From Uloborus plumipes (Eukaryota > Arthropoda > Arachnida > Araneae > Uloboridae): a stretch of DNA of 64,000 bases. The stretch is taken from contig JAXGGA010000473.1 of assembly GCA_038373865.1 (NCBI GenBank), positions 124,001-188,000 on the forward strand. The letters run 5' to 3'. Positions 57,706-64,000 of the stretch are shown here, one piece after another. The notes under the pieces were generated by a model. The model searched no databases and was not told the origin of the DNA. It saw nothing but the letters and a program-made list of their open reading frames with translations. Position 1 is the first letter of the stretch, and each line of letters starts with the position of its first letter. The translations under genes were made by a program, and so were the position numbers.

Positions 57706-58827
57706 AGCCTACTTTCCCGTTAAAAATAAAAGAAAGACGAAAAAAGTATTAAAAGTAGCTTAATGCATCTAAAAAATATCGCCAAGTCCAAAAAATATCG
57801 CCAAGTTAAAAAATATCGCCAAGTCAAAAAAAATTTCGCCAAGTGAAAAAAATAAAAAGGTAAAATGAATATCGAAAAATTAAAAATTTGAAAGTAGGGT
57901 ATTGAGATGGGGAATTTGTGTGTCGGTCGGTCGGTCGGTCGGTCGGTCGGTCGGTCTGTCTGTCCCCCCCTAATAACTTTTGAATGAACAGTCCGATTTG
58001 GACAAACTTTTTTTTGTTGGAAAGATCTCGGCGAGTACAGCTCATTCCCATATTTGATTTTTTGATTTGAACAATTTTTGGTTCAAATTTGAGCCGTTCA
58101 AACAACCGGTCCCGCGATACGAACTTTTTAATGAACAGTCCGATTTGAACAATTTTTTTTTTTTTGTTGGAAAGAACTTTTCAAGGATACTTCATTCCCG
58201 CATTTACATTTCCGATTTGAACAATTTTTTGTTCAACATTGAACCGCTCAAGCAAGCTGTCACCCCTAATAACTTTTGAGTAAACAGTCCGAAAAAAATG
58301 ACTGACTGTGCAGACGATTTTTTGTTTATTTATTCATTTGTTTTATTGAATTTATTATTATTATTATTATTATTTTTGGCAGACGATTTTTTTTGTAACA
58401 AAAATGTTTCATTCACGAGGGCATTTTATTCTTTATTTACTTTTAACAACTGGCAACGGATTAAAAGTGAAATTCGAGACATTTTATCAACGGACGAGTT
58501 TTTTTTTCTTTTTTTTTTTTTCTTTCTTTGATAAAATGTGTTTTGATGTACTTTGTACTTTTAATTTTTTTTTTGAAAACAATTGAGGAATTTTTCTACG
58601 GAAGAACTGTAACCGTTACATTCTTTAAAAGGTGCGACAAAACTTTATTTATTCATTTATTTACTTTTTATGTGTCTATTTCATCTGATGAGAGGGGTAT
58701 ATTTTGCTTTTAGAAATCAGCTTCAAGTGCTAAAAAGGTATGTTTGACATAATTTTTAGTCTTAGATAATCAAGAGAATAATGATCAGATGCTAGAATGC
58801 CGATGTCGATGTACGGGAAAGTAGGCT
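57706..58827. mobile_element. TIR element with 3 tandem ~145-bp units, copy 1
   Basis: Ends AGCCTACTTTCCCGT and ACGGGAAAGTAGGCT; shared right flank text suggests the element may extend to about 58857. Inside are repeats of ATCGCCAAGT, a (GGTC)n tract (57923-57955), then three ~145-bp units opening with (AAT)AACTTTT and TGAACAGTCCGATTTG, then a non-repeated 3' part. No transposase. Confidence 0.75.
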
Positions 58828-58857
58828 CGTTTAGTTCTTGACAGAACTTCTTGTTTC

Positions 58858-59736
58858 AATTATATTTATTTTCTTTCCATGTAAAAAATACATTGTTTAT
58901 GATATACTCCCACCTCCCGGTCACTTTTGTATTTTTTTTTGCATAAATATTATAAGCGTGAGATTAATTCTTTATTTCCCCAATTTCTTCCCGTGACACA
59001 TATAATCATGCACAAGTATTTCTTTCATTACTCTGTTCATAAATAACACACAAACATTTCTAAAAAATATTTTTATTGTTCATTTCAAATACATTAGAGT
59101 TGTGAAGCATTGAACTATTTGAAGTTAATTTATTAAAATTGTCTTTTTGTTCCTAAATAATATGAAAACATTTTTAACGTCATTAGCAACCAAGAAATAC
59201 AATACTGAAGGAAATTCCTACAAACTGCGTTTTCGTCGCAGTTATTACAGATTTGCAAACTTTGGGCTGCCAATGTAAAAGTTTTTTCTGCTGATCCTTT
59301 ATAAGTATAAAATTAATAAGTATAAAATTTAAAGTTAAAATGAAAAAAAAAAGTCTCCGACTCCATATTAGAATGTAACACCAGGTCAAGGTTATTATTG
59401 TTGCAGTATCACTGAAGTCACAGGGTACTAAATTTCGAATCTATCAGACCAGTAGTAGTTGCTCGCATCCTTCAATGACTAGAACAGAACTGATGATCCT
59501 CAAACGACTGAACAGATTTTCTTGAATCACAACTAAAAGTAAATAAATAAATAAAAATCAGTTTATTCATTTAGGAACTACAATACAGCAGACACAGTTT
59601 ACACTAGCCAAATTTACCACACCTATTTTTTTTTTTTTTTTTTTGCTTCTAGGGTTGGCCTAAAAAGGCCTGTGAAGGCTTAGACGAGGAAAAAGCATGC
59701 TTTGCAGCGACACTGTGTGAGCGTGTGTTATTTTTT
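58858..59736. other. Spacer between the two AGCCTAC elements
   Basis: AT-rich; no gene, RNA or repeat ends that I can support. Confidence 0.4.
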
Positions 59737-61751
59737 AGCCTACTTTCCCGTTAAAAATAAAAGAAAGACGAAAAAAGTATTAAAAGTAGCTTAATGCATC
59801 TAAAAAATATCGCCAAGTCCAAAAAATATCGCCAAGTTAAAAAAATATCGCCAAGTTAAAAAAAGTAAAAAGGTGAAATGAATATCGAAAAATTAAAAAT
59901 TTGAAAGTAGGGTATTGAGATGGGGAATTTGTGCGTCGGCCGGTCGGTCGGTCTGTCGGTCGGTCTGTCTGTCCCCCCCTAATAACTTTTGAATGAACAT
60001 TCCGATTTGGACAAACTTTTTTTTGTTGGAAAGATCTCGGCGAGTACAGCTCATTCCCATATTTGATTTTTCGATTTGAACAATTTTTGGTTCAACTTTG
60101 AACCGTTCAAACAACCTGTCCCGCGATGCTAACTTTTGAGTGAACAGTCCGATTTGAACAAACTTTTTTTTGTTCGAAAGATCTTTTTAAGGATACTTCA
60201 TTCCCGTATCTACATTTTCGATTTGAACAATTTTTCGTTCAACATTGAACCGTTCAATCAAGCTGTCACCCCTAATAACTTTTGAATGAACAGACCGATT
60301 TAAACAAACTTTTTTTTGTTCGAAGCATCTTGGCAAGGATACTTTATTACCGTATTTAAATTTTCAATTCATTTTTGGTTCAACATTGAACCGTTTAAGC
60401 AACCTTTCTCCACCTAATAACTTTTGAGTTAACCGTCCGAATGGAATAAACTTTTTTTTGTTCGAAAGATCTCGGCGAGTACAGCTCATTCCCATATTTG
60501 ATTTTTCGATTTGAACAATTTTTGGTTCAACTTTGAACCGTTCAAACAACCTGTCCCGCGATGCTAACTTTTGAGTGAACAATCCGATTTGAACAAACTT
60601 TTTTTTTGTTAGAAAGATCTTATCAAGGATACTTCATTCCCGTATTTCAATTTCCGATTTGAACAATTTTTCGTTCAACATTGAACTGCTCAATCAAGCT
60701 GTCACCCCTAATAACTTTTGATTGAACAATCCGATTTAAATAAACTTTTTTTTTTTTGTTCGAAGGATCTCAGCAAGGATACTTCATTACCGATTTAAAT
60801 TTTCCATTTGTTCATTTTTTCGTTCAACATTGAACCGTTCAAGCAACCTTTCCCCACCTAATAACTTTTGAGTGAACCGTCCGAATGGAATAAACTTTTT
60901 TTTGTTTGAAAGATCTCGGAAAGGCTTCCCCATACATTCCCATATTTCGCTTTTTGATTTGAACCATTTTTCGTTTAATATTGAACCGTTCAGAAAAAAA
61001 AATTAACATTAGCGTCTATGGGGAATTTAAGTTGAATGTTGATCCTGAACTTAAAGTCGGATTTCCTTCAAACTTACTTTGTAAGAAAATTGTTTTAATA
61101 AATAATGTTTGTAAAGTACTTTTCTGAGTAATCTTCTGTGAGGAGTCTGATTTCGACTCCGACTCCGCAAACATGGCGGAAATGCAGGCTCAGAAAAAAA
61201 AATGACTGACTGTGCAGACGATTTTTTGTTTATTTATTCATTTGTTTTATTTTATTTATTATTATTTTTTATTATTATATTTTTTTTGGCAGACGATTTT
61301 TTTGTAACAAAACAAAACGAGAACATTTTATTCTTTATTTATATTTAACAACTGGCAACGGATTAAAAGTGAAATTCGAGACATTTTATTAACGGACGAG
61401 TTTTTTTTTTCTTTCTTTGAATGTGTTTTGATGCTCTTTGTACTTTTATTTATTTATTTATTTATTTTATTATTATTATTATTATTATTTTTTTTTTTTG
61501 AAAACGATGGAGGATTTTTTCTACGGAGGAACTGTAACAGTTACACTCTTTAAAAAGTGCGACAAAACTTTATTTATTCGTTAATTACTTTTTGCGTGTC
61601 TATTTCATCTGATGAGATGGGTATATTTTGCTTTTCGAAATCAGCTCTAAGTGCTAAAAATGTTTGTTTGATATAATTTTCAGTCTCAGATAATCAAGAG
61701 AATAATGATCAGATGCGAGAATGCCGATGTCGATGTACGGGAAAGTAGGCT
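59737..61751. mobile_element. TIR element with 7 tandem ~145-bp units, copy 2
   Basis: Same ends as copy 1. The (GGTC)n tract is at 59936-59970. Tandem units open near 59978, 60129, 60271, 60413, 60563, 60708 and 60858. The last six form two copies of a three-unit higher-order repeat distinguished by CCCGCGATGCTAAC, TGTCACCCCTAAT and CCACCTAAT openings. A ~200-bp segment (60990-61197) is absent from copy 1. Confidence 0.78.
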
Positions 61752-62194
61752 CGTTTAGTTCTTGACAGAACTTCTTGTTCACTACAGCCATCAAAAATTA
61801 AAAATGTGACTTAATTCATTGACTTCTGTAAAGTGGATAAACGTTCCCAACGAACATAAAATCAAGGTGTTACATGTTTTTAACTGAGGGTTTTATATTT
61901 CTTAACCAACAGCATTCAACAGAAAAAGTATTTACACTTTGCATAAAACAATCAAGTTTTAATTTTTTTATTTAGCGGATGATTAATTTCAACCTTTGTC
62001 GAATGTGTTGCACCTCAATGATTCCAAGAATGCTTTTAAACACTTGGTTGAACTACTTCTGTAAGCAACAGCCATTTGGAGAAAAAATAAAAAGGTACAT
62101 CGAAACATCGGATGTTAACTTCTTATAAGTTATTAGAAAGTAACTTTCTTTGTTTTCCAGAAATTTTATTATAGGAAAACTTCTTGTTTTTAGG

Positions 62195-62490
62195 CGTCAG
62201 ACTCGTGACCGGAGAGTCTCGTATTCGATTCTAGCCGATCAAAGATCCACTGTCTTCACTAATGATGGCTGGAAGACGTTAAAAATGCTCGTGGTCACAA
62301 AGTCCTCTGAATGAATCGATGCCTATGAGGGTACTGAGCCAGGGGCTTGCTCGGGTCCTGGTCTGGATCAAAGGAACAGAGCGTTCTTTAGGGCCCCATC
62401 CAAACGGTTAAATCACGTGTTGTGGTACGTATGGGGGACCCTCGAGTGAAAAAAAAAGTACGTAAAGTATTGATAGTCTCATCACGCGTC
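62195..62490 (+). mobile_element. Possible tRNA-derived SINE
   Basis: GCGTCAGACTCGTGACCGGA followed by GTATTCGATTCTAGCC resembles a degenerate anticodon arm and B box. It continues GATCCACTGTCTTCAC and GGTCCTGGTCTGGATC and is GC-richer than its surroundings. The A-box half is missing and no second copy is in the window, so the assignment is tentative. Confidence 0.4.
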
Positions 62491-63199
62491 AAATGTAGCT
62501 TGTCATAATTATACCCCCCCCCCCTTCTCTTAGAATCCGATCTCATCTGGTCTTTACTCCTCTAATAGGAAGCCAGTTAATGATTTGATTAACATACAGC
62601 TTTTCTAGACACTGAAATGCAGTTTCAGGGTTAGGTTTTTCCATTGGGATAGCCAAGGGACTGTGTTTTTAGGACTTAAATTTAAATTTAATTTTACTAT
62701 TTATTTTGTTTTTAAATTAAATAGTTATCGCTCTAAATACAATTAGCCTACAAATTATTAATGCTTTTCTTGAATTAAGAGGGATGATTACTTTATTACA
62801 CTTTAATATTTTTGAAGTACTCGTCCGGGCAGCCAATTACGAGTTTACAGAGAATCTTCCATAAGTCGAATTTCTGCGTAATAAAAAGTTAGAGAGAGAA
62901 GCACTCTGAGTCAGACATTAAAAGGAAACAATCCATCTCATCAGTTAATTATAGTCAAGAAATCTTTTTCTGGAATGGGACAAAAAAAAAAAAAAAAAGA
63001 AATAATTATAATAACTGATTAACTGAAACAAATCTCTTTAATCTCAGCTATGAATTCAGTGTTTGCCTTTTTTCACTGAAACCTTATTTTTAAGTAAAGA
63101 TCTAGAAATGTTGGGTTGAAGAAATTTCATGTTCGCAAATTAAAGTAAAATTGCTTTTAAAGAATAGTTAATCATAAAACTTCACATAATGTCTCTTAC

Positions 63200-63355
63200 T
63201 TCTAGTCTCTCTAATGCAATTCTAACTCTTTCTCCAAGCTCTGGATCTGCTTGGTTGAAATTTTCAATCTGTCGCTCTTGAATGAATTGTTCAGCATTCG
63301 AAAGGCTTTCGACGATGTTGTTTACCAGGCGAGACTTTTCACCTTCATTTAGTTT
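63200..63355 (-). CDS. Catalase-like gene C, penultimate exon only
   Basis: Fifty-two codons, [20 protein letters not shown] then [20 protein letters not shown] and IALERLE, equal in length and phase to gene B exon 10 and clearly similar to it. Acceptor TTACAG, donor GTAAGA. Its 5' exons must lie right of the window and its last exon somewhere left of 63200; I could not identify it. It shows at least three catalase-family genes in tandem. Whether C is A-like or B-like in its active site cannot be judged from this exon. Confidence 0.88.
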
Positions 63356-64000
63356 CTGTAAAATAAAAATTCTATAAGCTAGTATTTATGTGAAGTGCTA
63401 AATAGAGATTTACAATCCACCTCATTATTGTTAGCACTCGATAAACTGCAAAAATCAATTATTTAATATACAGTTAATTAAGTTTTAGTTAGCTATAAAA
63501 TCCGAATAAATTGATTCTGGTGGGTGACAAATTAGTGTGTGTTATTTTTGGTTATAAACCATCTCAAAATCTATTTAAAAAATCCTTGATTTGATTAGAC
63601 TTTGCTTTTAACTGTCATAAAATCTGAAAAACTAGATTTTCTTGGATGACTCCTTAGTATGGATTACTCGTGATCAGAAAACATCTTTCAATTGACTTGA
63701 AATGTTTTTGTTGAATTGAACTTAACTTTTAATTGTTATAAAGTCTAAATAAATCGATTGTGGGGAGTGGCTCTTGCATGTGTTATATTATTCATGATCA
63801 GAAACCACTTTTAAATTATTTTAAACTGCTTTTGATTGGTTTAGTATAAAAGGATCCTGTAACTGCACTACTATTGCTCGATTCAATGATTCCTCACTGA
63901 AAAGTTGATTTCTTATGCGAAAAGAGAAAATAAATGAATTTGTAAAGTTTCATAAAAATAATTTTTACGTATATCAGAATGACAACAAAAATAAAATAAA

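Noticed and set aside
57824..60582. Minus-strand frames with DRQTDRPTDRPTDR and KKFVQIG repeats
   Set aside because: They are translations of the (GGTC)n tract and the ~145-bp tandem unit inside transposons; no independent support for coding.

Overview
The window is animal nuclear DNA. It is AT-rich, has short phase-matched exons with GT/AG borders, introns from 85 bp to about 6 kb, and a dense load of DNA transposons, Helitrons and one LINE. Repeat content and intron style suggest an arthropod, possibly a chelicerate; that taxonomic guess is inference only. I see no bacterial, plasmid or viral genes.

The host genes are a head-to-tail array of catalase-family genes, all on the minus strand. 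Gene A (ATG at 13919, exons 1-8 down to 4757, 3' end beyond the left edge) is a canonical catalase with all catalytic and NADPH-pocket residues. Gene B (ATG at 51770, ten exons down to 28801, last short exon not found) has the same exon lengths and phases (134/152/182/180/192/153/139) but a 42-residue N-terminal extension and a remodelled active site. The catalytic Asn (human N148) is Leu, and several NADPH-contact residues are replaced. Its frame and splice sites are intact, so it looks like a catalase-derived paralogue with changed function rather than a dead copy. Gene C enters from the right: only its penultimate coding exon (63200-63355) is inside. A 74-codon, phase 0/0, GC-rich exon-like block (50567-50788) lies in intron 1 of gene B and is unexplained.

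Layout. 1-2046: endonuclease/reverse-transcriptase ORF of a CR1-type LINE, minus strand. 2047-4756: AT-rich, a weak tandem duplication. 4757-13919: gene A, with hAT-type miniature elements in introns 3 and 7. 13920-28800: spacer between A and B (and/or B's unseen last exon), holding Harbinger-like MITEs, a 1.5-kb palindromic Tc1/mariner-type element, a Tigger-type MITE, a hAT MITE and a foldback retroposon with a 13-bp target duplication. 28801-51770: gene B, whose introns hold three non-autonomous Helitrons plus a degenerate fourth, a 2.3-kb palindrome, a 2.4-kb palindrome, a foldback element with a DUF4817-type HTH transposase remnant, nested TIR/hAT insertions, and two small duplications that copied splice acceptors of B itself. 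51771-63199: a 102-bp (TA)n tract just upstream of B's start codon, then spacer with hAT and pogo/Tigger remnants, two copies of a TIR element carrying a ~145-bp tandem repeat with higher-order structure, and a possible tRNA-derived SINE. 63200-64000: gene C exon and intron.

Exon borders were set by reading-frame continuity, homology to known catalase sequence and GT/AG sites. Transposon borders were set by matching terminal repeats and target-site duplications. No database search was run.
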